This document shows, piece after piece, positions 1 to 8,116 of a DNA stretch of 64,000 bases. The position numbers were made by a program, and so were the translations under genes. The notes beneath the pieces are model-generated. The model was given only the letters and a program-made list of their open reading frames with translations, was not told the origin of the DNA and did not search any database. This DNA comes from Candidatus Accumulibacter affinis. GTDB taxonomy: Bacteria; Pseudomonadota; Gammaproteobacteria; Burkholderiales; Rhodocyclaceae. The DNA is taken from contig JADJOT010000004.1 of NCBI GenBank assembly GCA_016713625.1, forward strand, positions 62,001-126,000. The letters run 5' to 3'. The first letter of the stretch is position 1. Each line of letters opens with the position of its first letter.

Positions 1-1159
1 CGTAGCGGCACGGCTGAGGAAAATGCGCGATCACGTCGACGATCTGGCGTCGTCCGTGGGTCAGGCATTTGCCGATGATCGTCGCGAACTCGCTGACGAA
101 GTTGCACGCCAGCGCATCGCTCATCTGCATCGGTGGCGCCAGCGCCGGGTCCCGCTGCGCCAGGATATCCGACAGGTTCTGCCCGGCATGCGGATGGCCG
201 GTGAAATACAGCGCCACGTGCTGCCCCTGAGCGAGCACGGCGACGATGCCGGAGGTGTTGATGGCCTTGGCCTCGGGCGCCAGACCGGCGGCTTCGAGCT
301 GGTTGCGGGCGACGATCAGCGACAGAATCTTCGCCCGGGTGTCGTCGCAGTGCAGCAGATCGCCCTGTCCGGCCTGGCGGATCAGTTCGCCGAAGACGGC
401 GCGCGGCGCCGGCACGGCCTGGACCACGAGGTCCCACTGGGTGGCATCCGGCAGTGGCACGTGGAGACTCGCCTGCAGCCCTTCGATGCGGTAGAACGGC
501 AGACCACTGCCGTAGCGCAGCAGGGCGAGCAGGCTCGCACAACTGGGGTCATACTTCGCCGCGCAGGTGCCCTCGGGCAGCGGCGCGGTGAAGGTCGCAT
601 CGCACAGCCGGCAGCGCAGATGTTGCCGCTGGTAGATCGTCGCCCGCATCGGCGGTTGTCCGACGACTTTGACGACGGTCTTCGGCGGTGCGTCATAGAC
701 CCTGCCAGTGGGGCAGGCCGGGCAGGGATCGCCGGATTTCAGATCAGGAACGGCCAGTGCGATGACCGGGGCGTCGCCATACTTCGCGGCGCCATTGCGG
801 CCGTGACCTTTCTTCGGCTCGGGTTTCGCCGGGGGAGTTACGGCCGCCGGCGACACCTCTCCCTCCGGCGCTGATGCTTCAGCCGAGCCTGGCCCCTCGG
901 CCGCGGCGGGCTTCTCGTCCGAATGGGCGCCGGGCTGAAGGAGCTTGTGTTTGCTCTCGGTAGATGCGCCGAACAACCTCTTGCGAAAGCGCGTCAGCGA
1001 CGTCTTCGCGTTCTGTAGGGCCTGCATGACGAAGACAAAAGTGGCGAGCACCTGGCGGAGTAGTTCGTATTGCGGCGCCGGGAACGTTGGCTTGGCCAGT
1101 GCCAGCAGTTCGTCTAGATCTTCCTGCGTGGCCTGGACGTATTCGGGCGGCTTCGTCAC
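1..1159 (-). CDS. IS66-type transposase (3' part beyond window edge)
   Basis: Transposase of the IS66/TnpC type, which cuts and joins the ends of its element. Only the first ~386 residues are visible. Seen: a basic block LTRFRKRLFGASTESK (residues ~55-70), a Pro/Ala-rich linker, a zinc-finger-like pair CPAC (146-149) and CRLC (183-186), then GDLLHCDDTRAK at ~266-277, which by family knowledge holds the first DDE aspartate. The rest of the catalytic core is off the edge. I chose a GTG start because it overlaps the stop of the upstream DUF4338 gene (GTGA), implying translational coupling; no ATG fits near the conserved N-terminus. DUF4338-IS66 pairs recur in bacterial genomes, so the two genes probably form one element. 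Intactness cannot be judged. Confidence 0.85.
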   Translation of the reverse strand, partial: MTKPPEYVQATQEDLDELLALAKPTFPAPQYELLRQVLATFVFVMQALQNAKTSLTRFRKRLFGASTESKHKLLQPGAHSDEKPAAAEGPGSAEASAPEGEVSPAAVTPPAKPEPKKGHGRNGAAKYGDAPVIALAVPDLKSGDPCPACPTGRVYDAPPKTVVKVVGQPPMRATIYQRQHLRCRLCDATFTAPLPEGTCAAKYDPSCASLLALLRYGSGLPFYRIEGLQASLHVPLPDATQWDLVVQAVPAPRAVFGELIRQAGQGDLLHCDDTRAKILSLIVARNQLEAAGLAPEAKAINTSGIVAVLAQGQHVALYFTGHPHAGQNLSDILAQRDPALAPPMQMSDALACNFVSEFATIIGKCLTHGRRQIVDVIAHFPQPCRY

Positions 1160-2034
1160 GCGACCTGCGACAGCCGTTGGCGAAAGTCCTTGACCAGCGC
1201 ATAGCCCAGGACGTCCTTGAGCGAACGATTGGCGACATGGGTCGGCGCATCCTTGCCGCGGCCGGTCGTCCTCCCCAGGAGTTGCCAGTTGGCGGCTCGG
1301 TAGCAGGTGCCACGAAAGCGCTGCGGTTCGATGAAGGTTTCGAGAAAGTAGATCGGGTGCCCGTACATCGACTGCCAATCGGCCGACAGCCGGCGCGCCA
1401 TGCGTCCGAGCAGGTGGGAAGCGAGATGCGGCACCGTGACCCAGGGCAGAATCAGAAAGCGCGTGTGGTAGGCGAGCAGCCGGATGTTCTGCAAACGGGC
1501 CTGCGGCCCCCAGCCGATGAAGCGGTCGCGGCTGCCCAGATGACGGGGCGCCGAGCACCACGCGAGACAGGCCACCGGTCGGCCGCGAGCCCAGACGAGA
1601 TACTTCAGATGCTCGCCAACAGGCTGCGTATAGCCCAGGTAGTGGTGCTGCTGGAGCAGGCTGTTGAACAAGGCTTCTTCCGACGTGCGTCGGACCTGGC
1701 GCACTTCCAGGGGGCCCAGTTCGCCAAAGTTCATGTGCAGCGGCGTGTCGTCCACCCGGACCAGCGCCGGCGACCGGCGATCGGCCAGCGGGTTGCGTGT
1801 GATCTGACGCACCGGCGGCAATTCGATCCGCCCAGTGCGATGCAGCATCAGCATCATCCCGCGGCACACCATGTCGCGTAGCGCGCCATTGACCTGCACC
1901 CAATTCCAGGCTTCGCACAACCGCTTTGACAAACCTCTGCGGCTTAGCTCGGGATGATCCGCGATCAGTTGGCGCATGAAGGCAAGGTCGTCTTCGGAGA
2001 TCTCCCGGTGGCGGTAGCTCAGGGTCGTTTGCAT
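1156..2034 (-). CDS. DUF4338 / DruA-like protein, probable IS66 partner
   Basis: A 292-residue protein of the DUF4338 family, the family of DruA from the Druantia anti-phage system. Biochemical activity of the family is not established. Typical blocks are present: LLQQHHYLGYTQPVGEHLKY, then VACLAWCSAPRHLGSRDRFIGW, then LLAYHTRFLILPWV, and a C-terminal YGHPIYFLETFIE followed by a GTCYRAANWQLLGRT region. ATG chosen as start; in-frame TTG and GTG codons up to 36 bp upstream are alternatives. Its TGA overlaps the GTG of the IS66-type transposase, and no druB-E-like genes are visible. I therefore infer a transposon accessory role rather than a Druantia system. Confidence 0.78.
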   Translation of the reverse strand: MQTTLSYRHREISEDDLAFMRQLIADHPELSRRGLSKRLCEAWNWVQVNGALRDMVCRGMMLMLHRTGRIELPPVRQITRNPLADRRSPALVRVDDTPLHMNFGELGPLEVRQVRRTSEEALFNSLLQQHHYLGYTQPVGEHLKYLVWARGRPVACLAWCSAPRHLGSRDRFIGWGPQARLQNIRLLAYHTRFLILPWVTVPHLASHLLGRMARRLSADWQSMYGHPIYFLETFIEPQRFRGTCYRAANWQLLGRTTGRGKDAPTHVANRSLKDVLGYALVKDFRQRLSQVA

Positions 2035-2556
2035 GTCCTGCACAGTACGCGACCCCGCAGCGGAACGCAAGCGAAAAATTCAGACTCCGTCTGTAACGAC
2101 AGCTTCTAACCGATTCCTTCCGCAAATTCATGCAGGCTTGCCGGAGGGACACGATTTGCAGCGGGCATTTCCGTGCCACAAGAGCATATTCAGGCGGGAT
2201 TGTTAGCTGTACCGAACAAGGCGCAGAAAGTCAATGCCGCTTTGTTGGCGATCCTGTGGATAACTTCCGGCGGACGTAGTAGCATTGCGTCAGTTTCACG
2301 ATGAAGCAGGAGGTTTGAGGCTGCATCGTGGGCGAGGAGGTTGTCGGCGGGTATTACCAGTACCCGCCGACGATCAAAAATTTGCATGTTTCGGACAAGC
2401 AGTTTTTGAGCGCACCGAGGCGGCACGCGGAGTGATGATACACAGTGAAACAGCTCACGGTTCATCGTGAGTGAAAAATACTTTGCGCATATAACTCTGA
2501 CGTGTCGCTCCCGGCTCGTTCAATGCTGCCTTTCGCCTATGTGCGGAAAGAGCACG
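2035..2556. other. Intergenic region with one strong hairpin
   Basis: About 520 bases separate the DUF4338 gene from the AlpA-like gene. I see no convincing coding sequence: short frames on both strands lack recognisable motifs or ribosome sites. The notable structure is a perfect 11-bp stem (GTCGGCGGGTA / TACCCGCCGAC) with a 7-nt loop at 2343-2371. Neither side is followed by a long T-run, so it is not a standard intrinsic terminator. The region presumably contains the element end and the promoter of the AlpA-like gene, but I could not define either. Confidence 0.5.
2343..2371. repeat. Perfect 11-bp stem hairpin
   Basis: Inverted repeat GTCGGCGGGTA, loop TTACCAG, TACCCGCCGAC. No mismatch. 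It could be a transcription barrier, an operator, or a replication-related structure for the primase/helicase module that starts about 600 bp downstream; nothing in the sequence decides between these. Confidence 0.6.
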
Positions 2557-2766
2557 ATGAACACGAGCATCACCCCAGCAGTTCAGCAGTTCGACACCCT
2601 CAGCCCTTCAATTCTTCTCAGCATCGCAGAAGCCAGCGCTGTATCCGGCCGGAGTCGGGCAAGCATCTATCGCCACTTCAGGGCTGGCGAGCTATCACAG
2701 ATCAAGATCGGCAATTCAACGCGGGTTCGCGTCGGCGAGTTGCGCAAGCTGATCGGCGTGGCGTGA
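2557..2766 (+). CDS. AlpA/excisionase-like DNA-binding regulator
   Basis: A 69-residue protein with a winged-helix/MerR-like excisionase fold: LLSIAEASAVSGRSRASIYRHFRAGE is the helix-turn-helix and IGNSTRVRVGELRKLIG the wing and last helix. Proteins of this type (AlpA, Vis, Xis) control integrase or replication genes in satellites and integrative elements. Start ATG chosen because GGAAAG lies about 6 nt upstream; an in-frame GTG 90 bp earlier would add a non-conserved tail. It is followed after 9 bp by a tiny ORF and then the primase/helicase, so it probably heads that operon. The target site is unknown. Confidence 0.72.
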   Translation: MNTSITPAVQQFDTLSPSILLSIAEASAVSGRSRASIYRHFRAGELSQIKIGNSTRVRVGELRKLIGVA

Positions 2767-2775
2767 GCCAACGCC

Positions 2776-2970
2776 ATGACGACCAAAGAAAAAGCCGCAC
2801 CAGCGGATAGCCGGGCGGCTTCAAGAACTGCATTCGATGGCCGACATTCTACCACGGCGTCACGGCCCTATTGGCTCACGAGCCTATCGAAGACCGCGGC
2901 TTGTGTCGTCAGCTTGGCCGCCCCAATGATCGCGGTGCTGTCCGGGCTGATCGAGGGGGGTAGACTTTGA
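2776..2970 (+). CDS. Small hypothetical protein coupled to primase gene
   Basis: A 64-residue ORF with no recognised domain. Its N-terminal half is polar and basic (MTTKEKAAPADSR...); the C-terminal half is moderately hydrophobic (TAACVVSLAAPMIAVLSGLIEG) and could form one membrane-associated helix. Its TGA overlaps the TTG start of the primase/helicase gene, and the likely ribosome site for that gene (AGGGGGG) lies inside its last codons. It may act mainly as a leader ORF. I do not assign a function. Confidence 0.4.
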   Translation: MTTKEKAAPADSRAASRTAFDGRHSTTASRPYWLTSLSKTAACVVSLAAPMIAVLSGLIEGGRL

Positions 2971-5546
2971 ACGCTCCCCACGAATTCACCCCAACTGCGG
3001 CAATGGACGTCGACAGCGAGTTGGACACTCTTGAACATCCGCCCGAACAAACCGACAAAACCGAAGAAACCGATAACGCCGCATTCTTGGCTGCCGTCTT
3101 CCATGCGCTGCCGGAGAAGGCGACTACCACCGTTACGTCATTTCCCGGCAATCCCGCCACGACAAAGCAGTGGGGCAATTGCGCTCCAATCGGAAAGATC
3201 GAGACGCCAGCGACGGCGAACAATTACTTCTGCTTGTCCAGCCACTACCCCGGCGAGGATGGGGTCGTTCGCAGGAAGAAGACCCATTTCGCGGGCTTGC
3301 ACTGCGTCATGCTCGACGACATCGGAACGAAGATCCCCGCCGACCGCGTGTGCCTGACTCCGAGTTGGTCTATCGAAACCAGCCCCAGCAATTACCAGGT
3401 CGGCATCATCCTTGACGTGCCGATACTTGAAACGGCGGCGGCTGATCGTTTGATGAACGCCATCATCAACGCCGGGCTTTGTGATCCTGGCTCAAACGGA
3501 CCGACGACCAGGCTTGCACGGCTGCCGGTTGCGATCAACGGCAAGTACGACGGGCCGTTTCAGTGTCGCTTGGCAGAGTGGCGCCCCGAACTGCGTTACT
3601 CGGTCGATGCAATTGTCGAAGGTCTGCAAGTCGAGCTTGCCCCGGCCGGCCGGCCGAAACGACAGAAACGAAGCGCCCCAGCCAGTGCAGCCCCCGCCGA
3701 ATCCGTGGACGATAACGACGATGTGTACTTGGCTGCCCCGTCGGAAAACCCTGTCATTGCGGAACTGAAAAAACGCGGCCTGTACAAGATGCCGATCGGC
3801 GGTGGCAAGCACGACATCACCTGTCCCTGGGTCCATGAGCACACCGACGCGCTGGACTCCGGGGCCGCGTATTTCGAGCCCGACGACCTGTATCCGCGGG
3901 GCGGGTTTCACTGCTGGCATTCCCACGGCCACAAGTTCAAGATTGGCGCGCTGCTCGAATTTCTCAGCGTCAGCGTCGTCGCGGCAAAAATGAAGCCGAC
4001 CATCAAGGTATCCGGCGGGGAGTTGCACCGCATTGTTGATCGAGCCGAACAGGAGCTTGCCCGAAGTGGGAAGTATTACCAGCGGGGCGGGCTGATTGCC
4101 AGTATATCCGTCGACCCGGCGACCGGAGAGAGTCAAATCATTCCGACCAGCAAACCAGCGATGACACGGGCGCTGTCTTGCGCGGCCGTGTGGCAACGAT
4201 ACGACAAAAGGTCGGATGAGTGGGTCATGTGCGACCCGCCAGAACGGCACTGCATCGTGCTGTTCGATGCACAGACCTATGCGCACATGCCGCCGTTGGC
4301 CGGCATCGCCAGGCAGCCCTACATGCGCGCCAGCGGACAGATCGTATCGACCGCGGGCTACGACACGGACAGCGCCATGTTCGGCGTCTTCGATGCGCGG
4401 CAGTTCAGCATTCCGGATAACCCTGGCAAGGCTGATGCGACGGCGGCGCTGGCGAGATTGTCGGAGTTGCTCAACGAATTCACTTTTGCCGCAGACTGTG
4501 ACCGATCGGCGGCGCTGGCTATGCTGCTGACGGCGGCGATACGGCCATCGCTGCCGCATGCGCCCATGTTCCACGTGCGAGCCCCGGTCATGGGTAGCGG
4601 CAAGTCGTTTCTGTGCAAGCTGGCGACGGCCATCGCAACGCCGGCGCCACCCTCCCCGGTATCGTTTCCGGATTCCGAAGAGGAGTGCGGCAAGCTACTG
4701 CTGGCGCTCTTGCTGAAATCCCCGGCCGTGATCGAGTTTGACGACCTGTCCACAGATCTGCTGCCGTTCGACAAGCTGAAAACGGCCATTACGGAGGAAT
4801 GCATCAGCGGGCGAATCCTGGGCGTGTCCAAAGACGCCACGGTATCGACGCGGACGCTGTTTTTGTCCAGCGGTAACAATGTCGGACCGATCAAGGATAT
4901 GTGCCGGCGCGTGTTGACGATCAATATTGACCCGATGTGCGCCACTCCGGCAACACGCCACTTCAAGCGGCCGAATCTGCTCAACGAGGTGCGGACCCAT
5001 CGTGGCAAGTTCGTGTCCAATGCGCTGACGATCTTCAAAGCCTGGGTGCTGGCGGGCCGGCCGGAATCAGACGTTGCCCCGTTGGCCAGCTTCAGCGATT
5101 GGTCGGGCTATTGCCGGCATTCGCTCATGTGGCTTGGTTTGCCCGACCCGGTAGCAACGCTGTTCGCTCAGATGAGTGACGACCCTGACGCCGAGTTACT
5201 TGGCAGGCTGATGCAGGAATGGCTTGCCGCACTCGGCGCGGCGGCGGCGGGCGTGCGTGATCTGGTGGCGCGCGCAGAGTTTGCCCCCGGCGGCGAGTTG
5301 TCCAGCGTGGTCCGCGAGATCGCCGAGGAACGCGGCGGCGGTATCAATCGGAATCGGCTTGGCTGGTGGATCAAACGGCACGAAGGCCGATTTGTCGACA
5401 ATCGGCGAATCATCCCCGACAAGACGGCCGGCGGCAATGCCAAACTCTGGCGCATCGTATCGGTTTCTACGGTTTCGTCGGCTTTTTCCAGCCCGCAACC
5501 AAGAGTGTCCAGTTCTCTCGCTCACAGCGTTGAGGTTGAGATATGA
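2967..5546 (+). CDS. Primase (AEP/RepB-like) fused to SF3-type helicase
   Basis: Bifunctional replication protein of 859 residues, typical of satellites and integrative plasmids. N-terminal part: GLHCVMLDDIG (Asp pair at 117-118), PSWSIETSPSNYQVGIIL (~132-149) and TTRLARLPVAINGK (~180-193) match the archaeo-eukaryotic primase / RepB-primase motifs. A Cys/His-rich block (ITCPWVHEH ... FHCWHSHGHK, ~284-323) looks like a metal-binding insert. C-terminal part: Walker A VMGSGKS (541-547) and Walker B VIEFDD (588-593) define an SF3/D5-like ATPase. TTG start chosen from a strong AGGGGGG site 6 nt upstream and from overlap with the preceding ORF. Its stop overlaps the next small gene (ATGA). Expected role: origin priming and unwinding for the island. 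No origin repeats were recognised. Confidence 0.8.
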   Translation: MNAPHEFTPTAAMDVDSELDTLEHPPEQTDKTEETDNAAFLAAVFHALPEKATTTVTSFPGNPATTKQWGNCAPIGKIETPATANNYFCLSSHYPGEDGVVRRKKTHFAGLHCVMLDDIGTKIPADRVCLTPSWSIETSPSNYQVGIILDVPILETAAADRLMNAIINAGLCDPGSNGPTTRLARLPVAINGKYDGPFQCRLAEWRPELRYSVDAIVEGLQVELAPAGRPKRQKRSAPASAAPAESVDDNDDVYLAAPSENPVIAELKKRGLYKMPIGGGKHDITCPWVHEHTDALDSGAAYFEPDDLYPRGGFHCWHSHGHKFKIGALLEFLSVSVVAAKMKPTIKVSGGELHRIVDRAEQELARSGKYYQRGGLIASISVDPATGESQIIPTSKPAMTRALSCAAVWQRYDKRSDEWVMCDPPERHCIVLFDAQTYAHMPPLAGIARQPYMRASGQIVSTAGYDTDSAMFGVFDARQFSIPDNPGKADATAALARLSELLNEFTFAADCDRSAALAMLLTAAIRPSLPHAPMFHVRAPVMGSGKSFLCKLATAIATPAPPSPVSFPDSEEECGKLLLALLLKSPAVIEFDDLSTDLLPFDKLKTAITEECISGRILGVSKDATVSTRTLFLSSGNNVGPIKDMCRRVLTINIDPMCATPATRHFKRPNLLNEVRTHRGKFVSNALTIFKAWVLAGRPESDVAPLASFSDWSGYCRHSLMWLGLPDPVATLFAQMSDDPDAELLGRLMQEWLAALGAAAAGVRDLVARAEFAPGGELSSVVREIAEERGGGINRNRLGWWIKRHEGRFVDNRRIIPDKTAGGNAKLWRIVSVSTVSSAFSSPQPRVSSSLAHSVEVEI

Positions 5547-5884
5547 CCGCGGCGGCTGTCCTCAGAGATTCGGCGGTGGACGGCGTGACGCTCTCGCTGT
5601 CGGTTACCGGAACCATCAAGGCGACGGGCGAGAAAAGCGCGGTGGCTCGCTGGCTACCGACGATCAGGGAGCACAAGGGCGGTCTCGGCACGTTGCTGGC
5701 CGAAGCTGCCAACATCCAGCCCTTCGGGGTTTCGCGCTGTTGGCTGCTGCGCTTCCCAGACTGCAACTCGCTGGAGGTGGCATTCTCGCCCGCAGTCAGT
5801 CATGCCGAAGTGATGAGCTTCTACCCCGAATCGATAGCGGCTGAACCGTTCGCCGACTTTGGCAACAAACAGGCGCACCGATGA
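5543..5884 (+). CDS. Hypothetical protein in primase operon
   Basis: A 113-residue protein of unknown function. ATG overlaps the primase stop (ATGA) and its own stop overlaps the next ORF in the same way, a tight operon signature. It is mixed alpha/beta in character, with SVTGTIKATGEKSAVARWLPTIREHKGGL near the start and no signal peptide, membrane helix or metal motif. Composition matches neighbouring genes. It may be an accessory factor of the replication module, but this rests only on position. Confidence 0.5.
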   Translation: MTAAAVLRDSAVDGVTLSLSVTGTIKATGEKSAVARWLPTIREHKGGLGTLLAEAANIQPFGVSRCWLLRFPDCNSLEVAFSPAVSHAEVMSFYPESIAAEPFADFGNKQAHR

Positions 5885-6102
5885 CCAGCGACGAGTGGCA
5901 CTGGGCAGCAAACCGTCGTTGTCGGCCTGGCGGCGGCATCCGGGCCGGGCCAGCGATTACCGACGAGATGCTGAGCCGGCGAAGGGATGACGAATTCGCT
6001 ACGCGTACGCGCCCCGGATGCGTGCCATATCGGATGAATAGGCAAGGCGCGAGGGTCAACAGACTGGAAGTCGGCGTAGCTATTGACATCCAATTACAAT
6101 AG
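5881..6102 (+). CDS. Small hypothetical protein
   Basis: A 73-residue Arg-rich ORF joined to its upstream neighbour by an ATGA overlap. No domain is recognised. The last codons run into the promoter of the downstream toxin-antitoxin pair, so the coding sequence is either very compact or spurious. Overlap geometry is the only positive evidence. Confidence 0.35.
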   Translation: MTSDEWHWAANRRCRPGGGIRAGPAITDEMLSRRRDDEFATRTRPGCVPYRMNRQGARVNRLEVGVAIDIQLQ

Positions 6103-6120
6103 ACTTTACACTTAGTGTAA
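6083..6120 (+). promoter_or_regulatory. Promoter and dyad operator of higBA-like operon
   Basis: TTGACA (6083-6088) with a candidate -10 TACACT (6107-6112, 18-bp spacer). The -10 is overlapped by the perfect dyad TTACAC-TTA-GTGTAA (6106-6120). Toxin-antitoxin operons are normally repressed by the antitoxin at a dyad covering the promoter, so this is probably where the HigA-like protein binds. The -10 could also be read with a 16-bp spacer. Confidence 0.65.
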
Positions 6121-6156
6121 TAGTGTTAAGATGAACAATAGACAACAGGCCGCGCT

Positions 6157-6453
6157 GTGGAAGTTGAATTCGATGACGAAAATCTGGACCGGCTTGCAAC
6201 CGATGCACGATACATGGGCGGCTTTTCGGCCACCTTGGTGTCGCTGTTTCGCCGGCGACTGCAAACCATTCGTGGCGCACCGGATGAGCGCGACCTTTAC
6301 GCGCTCAAATCCCTGCACTTCGAAAAGCTCAGAGGGCAGCGCAACCATCAACATTCGATACGCCTCAATGACCAATGGCGACTGATTCTTGAATTCAAGG
6401 GCGAGGCCCCAAAAAAGACGGTCGTCATCATTGCGGTCGAGGATTACCACTAA
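6157..6453 (+). CDS. higB: HigB/RelE-type toxin
   Basis: A 98-residue toxin of the HigB / plasmid-maintenance-killer group of RelE-fold mRNA interferases, which cleave ribosome-bound mRNA. Diagnostic segments: LHFEKLRGQRNHQHSIRLNDQWRLILEF, where the basic and His residues and the RLNDQWRL strand form the active face in this family, and a C-terminal VVIIAVEDYH strand. GTG start chosen to give the usual short N-terminus MEVEFDDENLDRLATD; an alternative frame starting earlier does not match. It lies 26 bp before the antitoxin and is transcribed from the dyad promoter just upstream, the HigBA order (toxin first). Confidence 0.85.
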   Translation: MEVEFDDENLDRLATDARYMGGFSATLVSLFRRRLQTIRGAPDERDLYALKSLHFEKLRGQRNHQHSIRLNDQWRLILEFKGEAPKKTVVIIAVEDYH

Positions 6454-6479
6454 CTTCCTGACTCAGACGAGGGACAAAA

Positions 6480-7619
6480 ATGACTGAACGGCAAATGGCG
6501 GAAGTCTTCCCGCCGGGCGACATCCTCAAAGAGGAGCTTGAAGCCCGTGGCTGGACGCAAACCGACCTCGCCGAAATCATCGGCAAGTCGGCGCGACTGG
6601 TCAATGAAGTCATCGCCGGCAAGCGGGCTGTAACGCCCGACACCGCGCGTGCGCTGGCCGATGCGTTTGGCACCAGCGCGCAATTCTGGATGAATCTCGA
6701 AAGCGCCTATCAGCTTTCAAGACTCAAGACCGATGCGTCACCTGTCACCCGGCGCGCGCGCCTTTACAGCCTTTTCCCGGTCAAGGAAATGATTCGGCGT
6801 GGTTGGGTGTCGGCTTCTGAAAGTCTCGACGTGGTGGAAGCGCAGTTCTGCAATTTCTTCGGCCTGGACAACCTCGACGCCGCCCCGCAATTCAACCGCT
6901 TTGCGGCCAGGCGAACCCACTACACCGAAACGGAACAGTCGCCCATGCTCACCGCGTGGCTGTTTCGTGCCCGGCAGATCGCCCAGGGCGTTGGTGTCGG
7001 AAAGTTTTCTGACAACACGGCCGACACCGCAATCTGCCAACTCAAGACCCTGATGAGCAATCCGGAAGACATCCGGCATGTGCCGCGCGTGTTGGCCGAC
7101 GCGGGCATCCGTTTTGTGTTGGTCGAACCGTTTCCCGGCATGAAGCTGGATGGCGTCTGCTTCTGGCTCGACATGAATTCGCCGGTCGTCGCCATGACCC
7201 TGCGCTTTGATCGAATCGACAACTTCTGGTTTGTCCTGATGCACGAGCTACGGCATGTCGCCAACAAGGACGGCCAAAACGGCGAGGCCATCATTGACGA
7301 AAACCTGGGCGCGGAAAATAGCGGCACTGGCGAGAAGCCCGAATATGAGCGCGTAGCCGATAGCGAAGCGGCCGAAGCCATCATCCCGGCGACGGTATTC
7401 AACGACTTTGCTTTGCGCGTGCGGCCGCTGTACTCCGAAGTCCGCATCAGCGGCTTTGCCGCTCGCATCGGCGTACATCCCGGCATCGTCGTCGGCCAAC
7501 TGCACAACCGAAAGGAAGTCCCCTTCGCCCACTACCGCAAGCTGCTTGTCAAAGTCAAAGAGCACCTTGTCGGCAATGCGCTGACCGATGGCTGGGGGCA
7601 TCACGCCCCCATGATATAG
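6480..7619 (+). CDS. higA: HigA-type antitoxin fused to ImmA/IrrE-like zinc peptidase
   Basis: A 379-residue protein, much longer than a plain ~100-residue HigA. Residues ~10-80 are the HigA Xre helix-turn-helix (ILKEELEARGWTQTDLAEIIG ... FGTSAQFWMNLESAYQ). The C-terminal ~200 residues are an ImmA/IrrE-type metallopeptidase with HELRH at 255-259 and a downstream acidic helix ERVADSEAAEAIIP that would give the third ligand. GAGGGA lies upstream of the ATG. The HTH should neutralise the toxin and repress the operon; the peptidase could make the antitoxin stress-responsive. The fusion type is known in databases as HigA with ImmA/IrrE; the peptidase substrate is unknown. Confidence 0.82.
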   Translation: MTERQMAEVFPPGDILKEELEARGWTQTDLAEIIGKSARLVNEVIAGKRAVTPDTARALADAFGTSAQFWMNLESAYQLSRLKTDASPVTRRARLYSLFPVKEMIRRGWVSASESLDVVEAQFCNFFGLDNLDAAPQFNRFAARRTHYTETEQSPMLTAWLFRARQIAQGVGVGKFSDNTADTAICQLKTLMSNPEDIRHVPRVLADAGIRFVLVEPFPGMKLDGVCFWLDMNSPVVAMTLRFDRIDNFWFVLMHELRHVANKDGQNGEAIIDENLGAENSGTGEKPEYERVADSEAAEAIIPATVFNDFALRVRPLYSEVRISGFAARIGVHPGIVVGQLHNRKEVPFAHYRKLLVKVKEHLVGNALTDGWGHHAPMI

Positions 7620-7636
7620 CTTAAGGAGAATCGTCA

Positions 7637-8095
7637 ATGCGCACCGAGCGCGAAATGTTGCAGGAGATTGTTCGCAAGTATCAGGCGGCCAATCAGCCGT
7701 GGCCAGCAACCACGCGCGAGATGGCGCATTGGGCGATCAACAACCACCTATGGGCAGCCAAGCCGTCGGCGATTGTTGATCAGTGCGCCGACCAACTTTC
7801 CCGTGCCATGCGCGAGGAATACATCACCGACTCCAAGGGGCGGCGGGTGCGCGCCAAGCACGCCGCGACGGTGTCCCAGGGCGGCGAGCAACTTGTCTTG
7901 TGGGCGGACATTCGTACCGCGGCGCATCCGCACATGCAGATGGCTTTCCAGCAGCGCCGGCATCAGATCGTGGGCGATTGTCGCCAGCTCAAAATGGACG
8001 TGGACAGCTACAACGATACCCGTTTGCCCGAGCAGCCCATCCAGATGATTTTCGACTTCAACCACGACCTGGAAGAACTCGCGCTGGTTGCGTAA
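7637..8095 (+). CDS. Hypothetical protein upstream of type III mod gene
   Basis: A 152-residue soluble protein with no named domain that I recognise. Features: REMLQEIVRKYQAANQPWPATTREMAHWAINNHLW near the N-terminus, reading like a winged-helix domain with conserved Trp and His residues, and a C-terminal DDT-free segment MIFDFNHDLEEL. AAGGAG sits 10 nt before the ATG. It lies 17 bp after the antitoxin and 21 bp before mod, so it is probably in one transcript with the restriction-modification genes. Similar small genes sit beside type III systems, and a regulatory or accessory role is likely but unproven. Confidence 0.55.
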   Translation: MRTEREMLQEIVRKYQAANQPWPATTREMAHWAINNHLWAAKPSAIVDQCADQLSRAMREEYITDSKGRRVRAKHAATVSQGGEQLVLWADIRTAAHPHMQMAFQQRRHQIVGDCRQLKMDVDSYNDTRLPEQPIQMIFDFNHDLEELALVA

Positions 8096-8116
8096 CCACA
8101 AGACTCAGGGAGCCCC

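Noticed and set aside
23..874. 283-codon plus-strand frame at the left edge
   Set aside because: Antisense to the IS66-type transposase, whose zinc-finger and DDE blocks are clear.
1156..2034. Full Druantia defence system
   Set aside because: Only the DUF4338 gene is present, coupled to a transposase; no DruB-E-like helicase is visible.
2190..2465. 91-codon minus-strand frame
   Set aside because: No ribosome site, no motif, and the strong hairpin lies inside it.
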